From Clostridia bacterium (GTDB lineage: Bacteria > Bacillota > Clostridia > Oscillospirales > Acutalibacteraceae): 64,000 nt of DNA. The DNA lies in assembly GCA_017516965.1 (NCBI GenBank), contig JAFXAP010000016.1, forward strand, positions 58,569 through 122,568. The letters are read 5' to 3'. The position numbers and the translations under genes are program-made. The notes beneath the pieces were generated by a model, which was not told the DNA's origin, did not search any database, and was given only the letters and a program-made list of their open reading frames with translations. Each line of letters opens with the position of its first letter. Positions within the stretch are counted from its first letter, which is position 1. Of this stretch, positions 24,387 to 33,011 are shown one piece after another.

Positions 24387-24412
24387 AAGACTCCCTTGTG
24401 CAAGGGAGTCTT
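24387..24412 (+). terminator. Palindromic hairpin with plus-strand T-run
   Basis: AAGACTCCCTTG-TG-CAAGGGAGTCTT is a perfect palindrome followed on the plus strand by TTTTTTA. The flanking genes both run on the minus strand, so as a terminator it works best against antisense plus-strand transcription; in the minus direction it has only a weak T tract after TPM/lemA. Confidence 0.6.
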
Positions 24413-24421
24413 TTTTATAAT

Positions 24422-25216
24422 TTAAAATTTACGACCTGCGCCGCCGCCACCAAACGAGCCTCCACCGAAGCCACCGCCGCCTTTAAAACCGCCAAATGAG
24501 CCTCCGCTAAAGTCTCCGTGATAACCGCCGGTAAAAAATCTTGGCGAACCAAAAATGAAAAGTCCCCCACGTCTGCCAAAGACTAACATATAGAGTGATA
24601 CTATTATTATAAGTATTACCCACGAAATTATTATTTCCCCGATTTCACTATCCTCTTTTTTAGAAGACAGTTGCATAACCGGTATATAATTTTCTTCGGG
24701 TGTTTCACCATATTCTACATAAATTTCGTTAACGATTGCGCCGTAAATACTTTCTAATCCTGCCGAAAAATTATCGCTTTGGAAATATGTCATACCGTAA
24801 TGGTCAATAATTCTTCCGGTTTTGCTGTCAGGCAACGCGCCCTCGAGTCCGTAACCTACTGCAATATATATTTCGCGGTCGTTTTTTGACAGCAAAACAA
24901 TTATACCGTTGTTTTTTTCCTTGTCGCCAACACCCCAGGTTCTACCCAGATTCAACGCATATTCCTCAATGGGTTCACCATCAAGGCTTTCAACCGTTAC
25001 AACAACCGCCTGCGCAGAGGTTTTTTGCTCAAGCTGTTTTGCTTTGTTGGTTATTGTTATTTCGTCCTGTTCGGTTATTACGTCGGCATAATCGTTGACA
25101 AATGTTTTTTCCTTAATTTCGGGATATTGCTTTTCTTTGCCGCAGGCAGTAAGGCTTGTCGCCATTAAGACCAGCATTACCGCAACCGCCGCTACCCTTA
25201 AAATTTTGTTTTTCAT
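24422..25216 (-). CDS. TPM-domain (YgcG/DUF477) lipoprotein with Gly-Phe-rich tail
   Basis: 264 residues from the ATG at 25216, chosen because the protein then begins with a lipoprotein signal (VAVMLVLMATSLTAC, lipobox LTAC). A TPM domain follows, about residues 30-170: FVNDYADVITEQDEITI, then NNGIIVLLSKNDREIYIAVG, GLEGALPD. A TM segment (IIISWVILIIIVSLYMLVF) lies near 205, and the end is a Gly/Ser/Phe repeat (GGGFGGGSFGGGGAGRKF). TPM proteins commonly pair with LemA, and the two genes are adjacent here. Function is not firmly known (envelope stress, photosystem repair in plants). Confidence 0.9.
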   Translation of the reverse strand: MKNKILRVAAVAVMLVLMATSLTACGKEKQYPEIKEKTFVNDYADVITEQDEITITNKAKQLEQKTSAQAVVVTVESLDGEPIEEYALNLGRTWGVGDKEKNNGIIVLLSKNDREIYIAVGYGLEGALPDSKTGRIIDHYGMTYFQSDNFSAGLESIYGAIVNEIYVEYGETPEENYIPVMQLSSKKEDSEIGEIIISWVILIIIVSLYMLVFGRRGGLFIFGSPRFFTGGYHGDFSGGSFGGFKGGGGFGGGSFGGGGAGRKF

Positions 25217-25217
25217 A

Positions 25218-25790
25218 TTAGTTAAAATCCACCTGTGGAACGTTATTAGCCGAAGCATCTGCTTCAAAATACTCTACCTGTCCGAAACCAAAAATTCCTG
25301 CAAAAATGCTGCCGGGGAAGGTGCGAACCGATTTATTGTAGGTCTGAGCGGCAGTGTTGTAATCTTTACGGGCAATAGCAATACGGTTTTCAGTGCCTGC
25401 AAGTTCGTCCTGAAGCGCAATGTACTGCTTGTCGGCCTTAAGTTCAGGATACGCCTCGGTCACAGCATTTACCCAGATGTCAATCGCGCTGTCGAGTTGC
25501 GCATTGGCAGTTGCCTGTTCTTCGGCGCCTGTTGCCGCGGCAACCTTTGAACGCGCTTCAATAACAGCAGTTAAGGTTTCCTGTTCATAATCTGAATAGC
25601 CCTTTACAGTTTCTACAAAGTTTGGTATAAGGTCAGCTCGACGCTGAAGTTGAACCGAGATTTCGGATTGCGCTGTTTTTAAAGCTTCTTCTTTTTGAAC
25701 AAATCCATTATAAGAAGATATGCCTGCTGAACAAAGAATTACTGCAATAACAGCAACTATTGCTAAAACTATTACTACTGATTTTTTCAT
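25218..25790 (-). CDS. lemA: LemA family protein
   Basis: 190 residues. One N-terminal TM (VVIVLAIVAVIAVILCSAGI) is followed by a long helical coiled region typical of LemA: YNGFVQKEEALKTAQSEISVQLQRRADLIPNFVETVKG. The C-terminus has TYNKSVRTFPGSIFAGIFGF, a signature of the family. AGGAGC precedes the ATG. It overlaps the upstream aminotransferase by 4 bases and is followed two bases later by the TPM lipoprotein gene, a conserved pair. Confidence 0.96.
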   Translation of the reverse strand: MKKSVVIVLAIVAVIAVILCSAGISSYNGFVQKEEALKTAQSEISVQLQRRADLIPNFVETVKGYSDYEQETLTAVIEARSKVAAATGAEEQATANAQLDSAIDIWVNAVTEAYPELKADKQYIALQDELAGTENRIAIARKDYNTAAQTYNKSVRTFPGSIFAGIFGFGQVEYFEADASANNVPQVDFN

Positions 25791-26962
25791 TTTTTAAGCT
25801 CCTTTACAAATTCATCTATACGTTTTAACGCTTCAACGATATGTTCTGTGCTGTAACAGTACGAGGCACGGACAAATCCTTCGCCACCCTTACCGAATGC
25901 AGTACCGGGAACTACCGCTACGTGTTTTGCTTCAAGCAATTTTTCGCAAAACTCTTCGCTGGTAAGACCTGTGCTTTTTATGCACGGAAAGGCATAAAAA
26001 GCTCCCTTTGGTTCGCGACAGGTAAGACCTGCTTTGTTAAAACCGTCAACAATAAGTCTGCGGCGGCGGTTATATTCCGCCTTCATATCAGCCACCGTTT
26101 CAGAGCAGTTTTTAAGCGCTTCTATAGCCGCATATTGCGCTGTTGTTGGCGCGCACATTATTGCAAACTGATGAATTTTTGTGATTTGTGAAATAATTTC
26201 CTTTGGTCCGCAGGCATAACCTAATCGCCAACCCGTCATAGAAAAGGCTTTTGAAAAGCCGTTTATAAGGATTGTGCGTTCACGCATACCCTCAATAGAT
26301 GCTATTGAGGTGTGCGCATTCTCGCCAAAGGTAAGTTCTGAATAAATTTCATCCGAGATTACCAAAATATTAGTGTCACGCAAAATTTTTGCCAAAGCTT
26401 CCAAATCAGCCTTTTCCATAATTGCGCCCGTAGGGTTGCAAGGGTATGGCAAAATAAGAGCCTTTGTTTTATTGCTTATAGCATTTTTTAACTGTTCGGG
26501 TGTTACCTTAAAATCATTTTCAGCCAATGTTTCTATGATTACGGGAACACCGCCACAAAGTTCGGTTATTGGCTCGTAGCACACGTATGACGGTTGAGGA
26601 ATAATAACCTCATCACCCGGTGTAATGATTGCGCGAAGCGTTGCGTCAATTGCTTCACTGCCTCCAACCGAGATTAAAATCTCGCTTAAAGGGTCATATT
26701 CTACACCGCATTTTAAAGCTGTATATTTTGAAATTTCTTGTCTGAGTTCATTAAGACCTGAATTAGAGGTATATTTAGTTTTTCCCTTTTCAAGTGAGGT
26801 TATACCAGCTTTTCGTACCGACCAAGGTGTCTGAAAATCCGGTTCACCCACACCCAAGGATATAACATCATCCATTGTGGCGGCTATATCAAAAAACTTT
26901 CTTATACCAGACGGTTTAATGTTTTGCACGGTATCAGACAGTATTTTTGAATAGTCTATCAT
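25787..26962 (-). CDS. Class I/II pyridoxal phosphate aminotransferase
   Basis: 391 residues, normal. The PLP lysine is in INGFSKAFSMTGWRLGY (SKAFSMTGWR motif), with upstream YPCNPTG and LVISDEIYSELTF (Asp and Tyr), and a C-terminal FVRASYCYS (Arg for the substrate carboxylate). This is the aspartate/aromatic aminotransferase-like subgroup Ig (PatA/AraT/AspC-like). It overlaps the Lrp-type regulator by 4 bases upstream and lemA by 4 bases downstream, so the regulator probably controls an amino-acid transamination step. Exact substrate not assignable. Confidence 0.93.
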   Translation of the reverse strand: MIDYSKILSDTVQNIKPSGIRKFFDIAATMDDVISLGVGEPDFQTPWSVRKAGITSLEKGKTKYTSNSGLNELRQEISKYTALKCGVEYDPLSEILISVGGSEAIDATLRAIITPGDEVIIPQPSYVCYEPITELCGGVPVIIETLAENDFKVTPEQLKNAISNKTKALILPYPCNPTGAIMEKADLEALAKILRDTNILVISDEIYSELTFGENAHTSIASIEGMRERTILINGFSKAFSMTGWRLGYACGPKEIISQITKIHQFAIMCAPTTAQYAAIEALKNCSETVADMKAEYNRRRRLIVDGFNKAGLTCREPKGAFYAFPCIKSTGLTSEEFCEKLLEAKHVAVVPGTAFGKGGEGFVRASYCYSTEHIVEALKRIDEFVKELKK

Positions 26963-27441
26963 AACAAAAATGTCCCCCTGTCATCCTTTTCAGTTTCAAT
27001 GAGTTTAACATCCATTTCTTTATAGCGTCTCATTACAAAATGGGTAGCTGTAGATGTAACCGAATCGATTGTTGCAAGTTCACGGGCTACAAAGCGCGAA
27101 ACATCCTGTAAATTTTTGCCCTTTACAACAACATTAAGGTCATATCCGCCCGACATAAGATATACTGCTTCTACCTCAGGGTAGGAAGCAACCTTTTCGG
27201 CTACCTCTTCAAAACCAAGGTCAGCTTTAGGTACAACATTAAGTTCAATTATTGCTGAAACGCTGGTTGAATCAACCTTTTCCCAGTCGATTACGGTTTT
27301 ATATCCGCAAATTACTCCTTCTTTTTCGAGCGCGTCAATCTCGGCCGCAACCGCTTCAGGTGTTGCCGCCATCATAACCGCTAATTGCTCTACGGTGTAG
27401 CGCGCGTTAGTGCTCAGTAATTTTAAAAGTTCTTTTTTCAT
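26959..27441 (-). CDS. Lrp/AsnC family transcriptional regulator
   Basis: 160 residues from the ATG at 27441, with GGGAGG 8 bases upstream. An N-terminal helix-turn-helix (LKLLSTNARYTVEQLAVMM) and a C-terminal RAM/ASNC ligand-binding domain (VVPKADLGFEEVAEKVASYPEVEAVYLMSGGYDLNVVV) are visible. These proteins sense amino acids. It is the first gene of an operon with the aminotransferase, lemA and TPM genes, whose expression it may control. Confidence 0.93.
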   Translation of the reverse strand: MKKELLKLLSTNARYTVEQLAVMMAATPEAVAAEIDALEKEGVICGYKTVIDWEKVDSTSVSAIIELNVVPKADLGFEEVAEKVASYPEVEAVYLMSGGYDLNVVVKGKNLQDVSRFVARELATIDSVTSTATHFVMRRYKEMDVKLIETEKDDRGTFLL

Positions 27442-27483
27442 ATATAAAACCTCCCGAAAGATATTCGTGTTATAATCTATATT

Positions 27484-27512
27484 ATTATAATAAAAATATA
27501 CCAATTCGTCAA
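27484..27512 (-). promoter_or_regulatory. Promoter of the Lrp-aminotransferase-lemA operon
   Basis: On the minus strand TTGACG (27512-27507) and TATAAT (27489-27484) lie 17 bases apart, ~43 bases before the regulator start codon. Confidence 0.7.
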
Positions 27513-27587
27513 CAAAAAATAAAGTATATTGAAAAGATATGAAATATATGTTAAAATGATTTGATTAAACTTTTTGGCGGTGATTTA

Positions 27588-28952
27588 ATGAGTGAGCGCA
27601 CAATAGCGGCTATTGCCACACCATTGGGTGAAGGCGGCATAAGTGTTATAAGAATATCGGGCGCAGATGCCATAGCTGTTGCAGATAAATGCTTTTTTGC
27701 CTTTTCAGGCGAAAGCCTTTCAAACCTTTGCGGTTATCAGGCGGCATATGGCAAAGTGACCGACAGCGTGGGCAATACACTTGACGATGCAGTAGCGCTT
27801 ATTTTTCGCGCGCCGAAAAGCTATACAGGTGAAGACGTGGTTGAAGTATCTGTTCACGGCGGCACAATTGTTGCAAGACAGGTATTGCGCCGTGTGTTAG
27901 AATGCGGCGCTACACTTGCCACAGGCGGCGAATTTACCAAACGCGCATTTTTAAACGGCAAACTTGACCTTACCAAAGCCGAAAGCGTTATGGGGCTGAT
28001 TTCTGCCCGTAATGATGCGGCGGCAAAAATCGCGCGTGGGGCTCGCGAAGGTCGCATCAGCCGTGACACCGAAGATATTTTAAACAAACTGCTTGAAACA
28101 GCGGCATCACTTGCGGCATTTGCCGATTACCCCGACGAAGACATACCCAATTTAAGCGAAGAAAATTTTGCACTGCTTCTTGACGAGTGCTATACAAAAT
28201 GCCAAAAACTTATTTCTACCTATGATACAGGGCGTATAATTCGCGAGGGCATAAATTGTGCGATTGTGGGCAAACCAAACGTTGGTAAATCAACCCTTAT
28301 GAATATGCTGTGCGGATTGGACCGCTCAATTGTTACTGACATTGCAGGCACTACACGCGACGTTGTTGAAACCACGGTAAACATAGGCGACGTTACCCTT
28401 AATCTTGCTGACACAGCCGGTATTCACTCCACCGAAGACACGGTGGAAAAGTTTGGTGTAGACAAAGCAATTCAAAAAATCGAAAACTCAGAACTGCTTT
28501 TAGCTGTGTTTGATAATTCCCTGCCTCTTGATAGCGATGACAAGCAGTTGCTCGAGAGCATACGCGATAAAAAATGCATTGTAATACTTAATAAATCAGA
28601 CCTTCAAAACGTTTTTGATAAAAAGGATTTATCCGGTTTCCAAGTTGTTGAGATTTCAGCTCGCGAGGGCACAGGTTATGATGAACTTTGCTCTGCTATT
28701 GCCCGTGTATGTAAAACCGAGATGCTATCGGCTGACGACACCGTGCTTATAAATGAGCGACAACGCGACTGTGTAAACCGCGCGCTTAGCGCCGTGTGTG
28801 CTGCTCGCGACGCTTTGACAATGGGTATGACGCTTGACGCAGTTGGCGTTTGTGTCGACGATGCAATAGCCGCGCTTTTAGAGCTTACGGGCAAACGAGT
28901 TACAAACGAGGTTTGTGACGAAATATTTAAAAGATTTTGCGTAGGCAAATAA
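27588..28952 (+). CDS. mnmE: tRNA uridine-5-carboxymethylaminomethyl modification GTPase MnmE
   Basis: 454 residues from the ATG at 27588 (GGCGGTG upstream; an in-frame TTG at 27561 would add a non-conserved extension). The N-terminal formyl-THF-binding domain starts IAAIATPLGEGGISVIRISG; the G domain has GKPNVGKSTLMN (P-loop), DIAGTTRD, DTAGI and NKSD; the C-terminus FKRFCVGK carries the conserved CxGK cysteine. With MnmG it installs cmnm5U34 in tRNA. First gene of the mnmE-mnmG-rsmG-noc cluster. Confidence 0.98.
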   Translation: MSERTIAAIATPLGEGGISVIRISGADAIAVADKCFFAFSGESLSNLCGYQAAYGKVTDSVGNTLDDAVALIFRAPKSYTGEDVVEVSVHGGTIVARQVLRRVLECGATLATGGEFTKRAFLNGKLDLTKAESVMGLISARNDAAAKIARGAREGRISRDTEDILNKLLETAASLAAFADYPDEDIPNLSEENFALLLDECYTKCQKLISTYDTGRIIREGINCAIVGKPNVGKSTLMNMLCGLDRSIVTDIAGTTRDVVETTVNIGDVTLNLADTAGIHSTEDTVEKFGVDKAIQKIENSELLLAVFDNSLPLDSDDKQLLESIRDKKCIVILNKSDLQNVFDKKDLSGFQVVEISAREGTGYDELCSAIARVCKTEMLSADDTVLINERQRDCVNRALSAVCAARDALTMGMTLDAVGVCVDDAIAALLELTGKRVTNEVCDEIFKRFCVGK

Positions 28953-28969
28953 AATCAAAGAGGATTTTT

Positions 28970-30838
28970 ATGATTAAAGAATATTTGGCAGAAAACTATG
29001 ACATTGCCGTTATAGGCGGTGGTCACGCCGGCATTGAGGCCGCATTGGCCCCGGCAAGACTCGGTCTTAAAACGGTTATGTTTACAATAAATCTCGACTG
29101 GGTCGGCAATATGCCCTGCAATCCCTCTATTGGCGGTACAGCAAAGGGTCACCTTGTGCGTGAGCTTGATGCTCTGGGTGGTGAAATGGGTAAAGCCGCC
29201 GACGCTACCACCCTTCAAAGCAGAATGTTAAACCGAGGCAAAGGCCCCGCCGTTTACTCTTTGCGCGCGCAGATTGACCGCCGCGAATACTGCAGTTATA
29301 TGAAGCACGCGGTAGAAATGCAAGAAAACCTTGACGTAAAACAGGCCGAAATCGTACATATCGAAAAACGAGACGACGGACTTTGGCATTGCATTACCCG
29401 TCTTGGCGCCGACTATGCTTGTAAGTGTGTTATTCTTGCAACAGGTACTTTTTTGGGCGGACGGATTTACATTGGTGAAGTCAATTATGAAAGCGGTCCC
29501 GACGGCAACTTCCCTGCAACCGAGCTTTCAAAGTCACTTAAAAAGCTAAACATACCGCTTCGTCGTTTTAAGACGGGCACCCCTGCGCGTGTAGACCGCG
29601 CAAGTATAGATTTTTCAAAACTTGAAGTTCAAGACGGTGACGAGGACACCGTTCCCTTTAGCTTTTCGACCACAAGCAAACCTCAAAACCGTGTGGTTTG
29701 CCACATTGGTTATACCAACGACGAAACAAAAAAGGTGATACTTGAAAATCTTCACCGTTCACCGCTTTATGCCGGTGATATTGAGGGTGTCGGTCCAAGA
29801 TATTGCCCCAGCATTGAAGATAAAATTGTTCGTTTTGCTGACAAACAGCGCCATCAAATGTTTGTTGAACCTTGCGGTGAAAATACCGAAGAAATGTATC
29901 TGCAAGGTATGTCTTCTTCGCTTCCGGAAGAAGTGCAACTTAAATTTTACCGCACTATACCGGGACTTGAAAACGTTCAGATTATGCGCACCGCCTATGC
30001 TATTGAATATGATTGCATAGACCCGTTGGCGCTTTACGCCACACTCGAAATAAAAGAGCAACCCGGTCTTTATGGCGCGGGTCAGTTTAACGGCTCGTCA
30101 GGTTATGAAGAGGCCGCGGCTCAAGGTTTTGTTGCAGGGGTAAATGCCGCTCACAAAATACTTGGGCGCGAACCGCTTGTTCTTTCGCGTTCCTCATCAT
30201 ACATAGGCACTCTTATCGATGACCTTGTAACGAAGGGTTGTTCTGACCCATATCGTATGATGACCTCACGCAGTGAATACCGATTGCTTCTTCGTCAAGA
30301 CAATGCCGATGAGCGACTTATGCCAACAGGTCATAGTCTTGGTCTTATAGACGAAAAAGAATACGAGCGTTTTCTTGAGCGTCGCAGACTTAAAGAACAG
30401 GAGATTGAACGTGTAAACAGCACGTTTCTTGCTCCAAAGCCCCAACTTAACGAAATGCTTACAGCCCGTGGCACAGCGCCGCTTACCACAGGAACACGTC
30501 TTGCCGACCTTATAAAGCGCCCTCAGCTCGATTATAAGTGTTTAGCGCCTTTTGACAAAGAGCGCCCTGCACTCCCCGATGACGTTTGCGAAAAAATCGA
30601 GGTCGAAATAAAATACGAAGGTTATATAAGCCGTCAGCAAGCGCAGGTTGATGAAATGTTGCGTCTTGAAAACAAAACAATTCCTAAAGATTTTGACTAC
30701 GCATCAATAAAGGGATTGCGACTTGAAGCGGCCGAAAAATTAAACAAGGTGCGCCCTGAAAATATAGGTCAAGCTTCTCGCATTTCGGGCGTGAGCCCTG
30801 CCGACATATCGGTGCTTTTAATTTATCTTTCAAAATAG
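28970..30838 (+). CDS. mnmG: tRNA uridine-5-carboxymethylaminomethyl modification enzyme MnmG (GidA)
   Basis: 622 residues from the ATG at 28970, preceded by AAAGAGG; a longer frame back to 28937 overlaps mnmE and is not conserved. The FAD motif is YDIAVIGGGHAGIEAALA; NPSIGGTAKGHLVREL and GTGTPARVDR-like FKTGTPARVDR are family signatures; GAGQFNGSSGYEEAAAQG is the late FAD region. Works with MnmE in tRNA wobble modification. Follows mnmE with an 17-base gap. Confidence 0.98.
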   Translation: MIKEYLAENYDIAVIGGGHAGIEAALAPARLGLKTVMFTINLDWVGNMPCNPSIGGTAKGHLVRELDALGGEMGKAADATTLQSRMLNRGKGPAVYSLRAQIDRREYCSYMKHAVEMQENLDVKQAEIVHIEKRDDGLWHCITRLGADYACKCVILATGTFLGGRIYIGEVNYESGPDGNFPATELSKSLKKLNIPLRRFKTGTPARVDRASIDFSKLEVQDGDEDTVPFSFSTTSKPQNRVVCHIGYTNDETKKVILENLHRSPLYAGDIEGVGPRYCPSIEDKIVRFADKQRHQMFVEPCGENTEEMYLQGMSSSLPEEVQLKFYRTIPGLENVQIMRTAYAIEYDCIDPLALYATLEIKEQPGLYGAGQFNGSSGYEEAAAQGFVAGVNAAHKILGREPLVLSRSSSYIGTLIDDLVTKGCSDPYRMMTSRSEYRLLLRQDNADERLMPTGHSLGLIDEKEYERFLERRRLKEQEIERVNSTFLAPKPQLNEMLTARGTAPLTTGTRLADLIKRPQLDYKCLAPFDKERPALPDDVCEKIEVEIKYEGYISRQQAQVDEMLRLENKTIPKDFDYASIKGLRLEAAEKLNKVRPENIGQASRISGVSPADISVLLIYLSK

Positions 30839-30846
30839 AGGTTTTT

Positions 30847-31563
30847 ATGATTGATTTTAACATAGAAAAAATTGTTCCCGTTTGCGAGTCTTTTGGTTTA
30901 AAACTTGACCAGACTGCAGCAAATCGCCTTAACACATATGGCAATATGCTTGTAGAGTGGAACGAAAAAATGAATCTTACCGCCATAACCGAACCCGAAG
31001 AGGTGCTTTACAAGCATTTTTTAGACTGCCTTTTGTTTTTTAAAAACGTTGACGTTCCACGGGGCGCTAGCGTTATCGACGTTGGCACAGGCGCCGGCTT
31101 TCCGGGTATGGTGCTTAAAATCGCGCGTCCCGACATAGAGCTTACGCTTATGGATGGGCTTAATAAACGTCTTACCTTTTTAAATGCCGTGCTAACAGAA
31201 CTTGGATTAGAGGCAAAAACCGTTCATATGCGCGCCGAAGACGGCGGTAAAAACCCCCTTTACCGCGAGCGCTATGATATCGCATGCGCGCGCGCGGTTG
31301 CTAACCTGCCTGTGCTTTGTGAATACTGCATTCCGTTTGTGAAAGTTGGAGGGCAATTCGTTGCTATGAAGGGGGCGGCCGCATCGGCAGAACTTGAAGC
31401 AGCAAAAAATGCATACAAGATACTTGGCTGTGAAAAACCAACTATTATATGTGAAAATTTACGAGAAAATGAAGCACGAGCCTTTATAATTTCAAAAAAG
31501 AAATCGCAAACTCCACCAAAATATCCACGAATGGGTGGTAAAATAGCAAAAAGCGCCTTATAA
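30847..31563 (+). CDS. rsmG: 16S rRNA (guanine527-N7)-methyltransferase RsmG (GidB)
   Basis: 238 residues. The SAM-binding motif is VIDVGTGAGFPGMVLKIA, with earlier WNEKMNLTAI and later ACARAVANLPVLCEYC, all RsmG signatures. It methylates G527 of 16S rRNA. The C-terminus KKSQTPPKYPRMGGKIAKSAL is the conserved tail that reaches rRNA. Starts 8 bases after mnmG; its stop codon is inside a terminator hairpin. Confidence 0.98.
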   Translation: MIDFNIEKIVPVCESFGLKLDQTAANRLNTYGNMLVEWNEKMNLTAITEPEEVLYKHFLDCLLFFKNVDVPRGASVIDVGTGAGFPGMVLKIARPDIELTLMDGLNKRLTFLNAVLTELGLEAKTVHMRAEDGGKNPLYRERYDIACARAVANLPVLCEYCIPFVKVGGQFVAMKGAAASAELEAAKNAYKILGCEKPTIICENLRENEARAFIISKKKSQTPPKYPRMGGKIAKSAL

Positions 31564-31577
31564 AAAGGCGCTTTTTT
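31548..31577 (+). terminator. Terminator of mnmE-mnmG-rsmG
   Basis: AAAAAGCGCCTT (31548-31559) pairs with AAGGCGCTTTTT (31565-31576) and continues in T. It spans the rsmG stop codon and separates noc transcriptionally. Confidence 0.9.
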
Positions 31578-31678
31578 ATTTTTTGTGTCGTTTTTGCACG
31601 ACCGCTTTTGCTTTACATTGTGTAACTTTTAAGTTAATATTTGTTTGCAAACTAAAACAGCAAGAAGGTGTTAAAAAG

Positions 31679-32521
31679 TTGCATACATTTGCGGACAAAA
31701 AGTTACTTTTGCTAAAACCTGACGATATTATTCCCTGCGCTAATCAGCCCAGAAAATATTTTGATACATACGAATTGCAGTCGCTTGCCGATTCGATTGC
31801 GGCAAACGGAATTATTCAACCGCTGAGTGTACGAAAAGGTGACAACGGAAAATATCTTCTCATAGCGGGTGAGCGACGTCTTCGCGCCGCTAAAATGGCA
31901 GGACTCAGGCGTGTCCCTTGCGTACTGCACCGCACAAATAATTTAGGCGCGTCACTTTATGCCATAACCGAAAACCTGCAACGCCGAGACCTAAACTGTT
32001 TTGAAGAGGCAAGCGCTATTCAATCGCTCATAAATGATTTTCGCCTGACGCAATCAGAGGTAGCCATACATTTAGGAATGGCAAACTCTACCGTTAGCAA
32101 TAAACTGCGACTATTGAAACTTTCTTCTGAAATTCAAAACAGCATAATCAACGCCAACCTTTCCGAAAGACACGCAAGGGCATTACTGCGTTTACCGACC
32201 GAACTCAGAGAAACGGCGCTTCACAAAATAATTGCTGACGAACTAAGCCTTTCGCAAACAGAAAAATTGGTTGAGGGAATTATAAACTCGTCGCCACAGG
32301 AAACGGCGCCACAAGCCGAAGCGCCTGTGCAAAAGCCAATCAGAAAATCTGCTATTGGCAATATAAAACTTTTTTCAAACAGTCTTACGCAACTGCTTTG
32401 CACAATGCAAAATGCAGGCATTACCGCTGACTCTAAAAAGAGTGAGACCGACACATACATTGAATATAAGGTGCGAATTTTTAAAACTGCGCCACAAGAA
32501 AAGCAACTCAAAATCTGTTAA
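31679..32521 (+). CDS. noc: ParB/Noc family chromosome-organising protein (nucleoid occlusion protein)
   Basis: 280 residues from a TTG at 31679, chosen because AAGGTG (31665-31670) is 8 bases upstream and the protein then starts where ParB homology starts; no ATG lies nearby. The CTP-binding N-domain has LLIAGERRLRAAKMAG (GERRxR) and ITENLQRRDLNCFEEA; the helix-turn-helix is LTQSEVAIHLGMANSTVSNKLRLLKL; a C-terminal basic dimerisation region follows. Position after rsmG matches Bacillus noc. A soj-parB pair does not follow here. Whether it binds Noc or parS sites is not decidable from the protein alone; neither site is seen in the window. Confidence 0.92.
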   Translation: MHTFADKKLLLLKPDDIIPCANQPRKYFDTYELQSLADSIAANGIIQPLSVRKGDNGKYLLIAGERRLRAAKMAGLRRVPCVLHRTNNLGASLYAITENLQRRDLNCFEEASAIQSLINDFRLTQSEVAIHLGMANSTVSNKLRLLKLSSEIQNSIINANLSERHARALLRLPTELRETALHKIIADELSLSQTEKLVEGIINSSPQETAPQAEAPVQKPIRKSAIGNIKLFSNSLTQLLCTMQNAGITADSKKSETDTYIEYKVRIFKTAPQEKQLKIC

Positions 32522-32625
32522 AATTCGCTAAGGACTCCTTCGTCCCCTTGGGGTCCTGGCGGTTTTAAATAGCTCTTTGACAGTCCTGCACTGCTGTCAA
32601 AGAAGCCCACCATATTCATCCCCAT
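32517..32625 (+). other. Structured intergenic region after noc (two hairpins), possible small RNA or leader
   Basis: Two stems precede the terminator. A 14-bp bulged stem joins AAAATTCGCTAAGGAC (from 32517) with GTCCTGGCGGTTTT (32552-32565). A second perfect 9-bp stem is CTTTGACAG (32575-32583) with CTGTCAAAG (32594-32602). The first runs into TTTTAAAT and may be a weak noc terminator. No ORF. I cannot match it to a known RNA family with confidence. Confidence 0.45.
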
Positions 32626-32661
32626 ACACAAACAACCCCTCGAAAGAGGGGTTGTTTGTGT
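32626..32661. terminator. Strong bidirectional terminator between noc and the glycan locus
   Basis: ACACAAACAACCCCTC (32626-32641), GAAA tetraloop, GAGGGGTTGTTTGTGT (32646-32661): a perfect 16-bp stem between convergent genes. Confidence 0.85.
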
Positions 32662-33005
32662 TATTCATTAATTTCTTTTGTTTCGTTATCAATTGCATAT
32701 TTTTGCGCAAGTCTGGTCATTTTTTCTTCTGCTTTAGCGATGCGAACATCAAGCAAAAATATTTTAATAAGCAGCAAGAAAATAATTATTACAAAAACAA
32801 AGTTTGATGGTGATTCAAACCCAAAGAATTTTGACACCAAAAAAAACGGCTTGTGGAAAATAGCCATTGCCAATAAAAACAGGCAAAAGAAAAGCCAGTA
32901 AAGTGTATCTCCGATTTTAAATTGCGAATTTTTTATTTTGACCAAAACAAAAACAATGGTCAAAATACAACCGATTATTAATGCTATAAGCAGTCCTTGA
33001 TTCAT
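32661..33005 (-). CDS. DUF2304-type small membrane protein
   Basis: 114 residues with three hydrophobic segments (ALIIGCILTIVFVLV, LYWLFFCLFLLAMAIF, FVFVIIIFLLLIKIFLL) and a charged C-terminal helix VRIAKAEEKMTRLAQKYA. The layout matches the DUF2304 family, which is typically encoded next to a dolichol-phosphate-mannose-synthase-like GT2, as here (6 bases downstream of it). Probably an accessory membrane partner of that glycosyltransferase. Confidence 0.8.
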   Translation of the reverse strand: MNQGLLIALIIGCILTIVFVLVKIKNSQFKIGDTLYWLFFCLFLLAMAIFHKPFFLVSKFFGFESPSNFVFVIIIFLLLIKIFLLDVRIAKAEEKMTRLAQKYAIDNETKEINE

Positions 33006-33011
33006 TTTATG

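Noticed and set aside
24359-24403. Extended N-terminus of the carboxypeptidase
   Set aside because: The extra codons run through a perfect hairpin and lack a better ribosome site than the ATG at 24358.
27588-32521. A parS or Noc binding site in the cluster
   Set aside because: Neither TGTTTCACGTGAAACA-like nor ATTTCCCGGGAAAT-like palindromes were found by eye.
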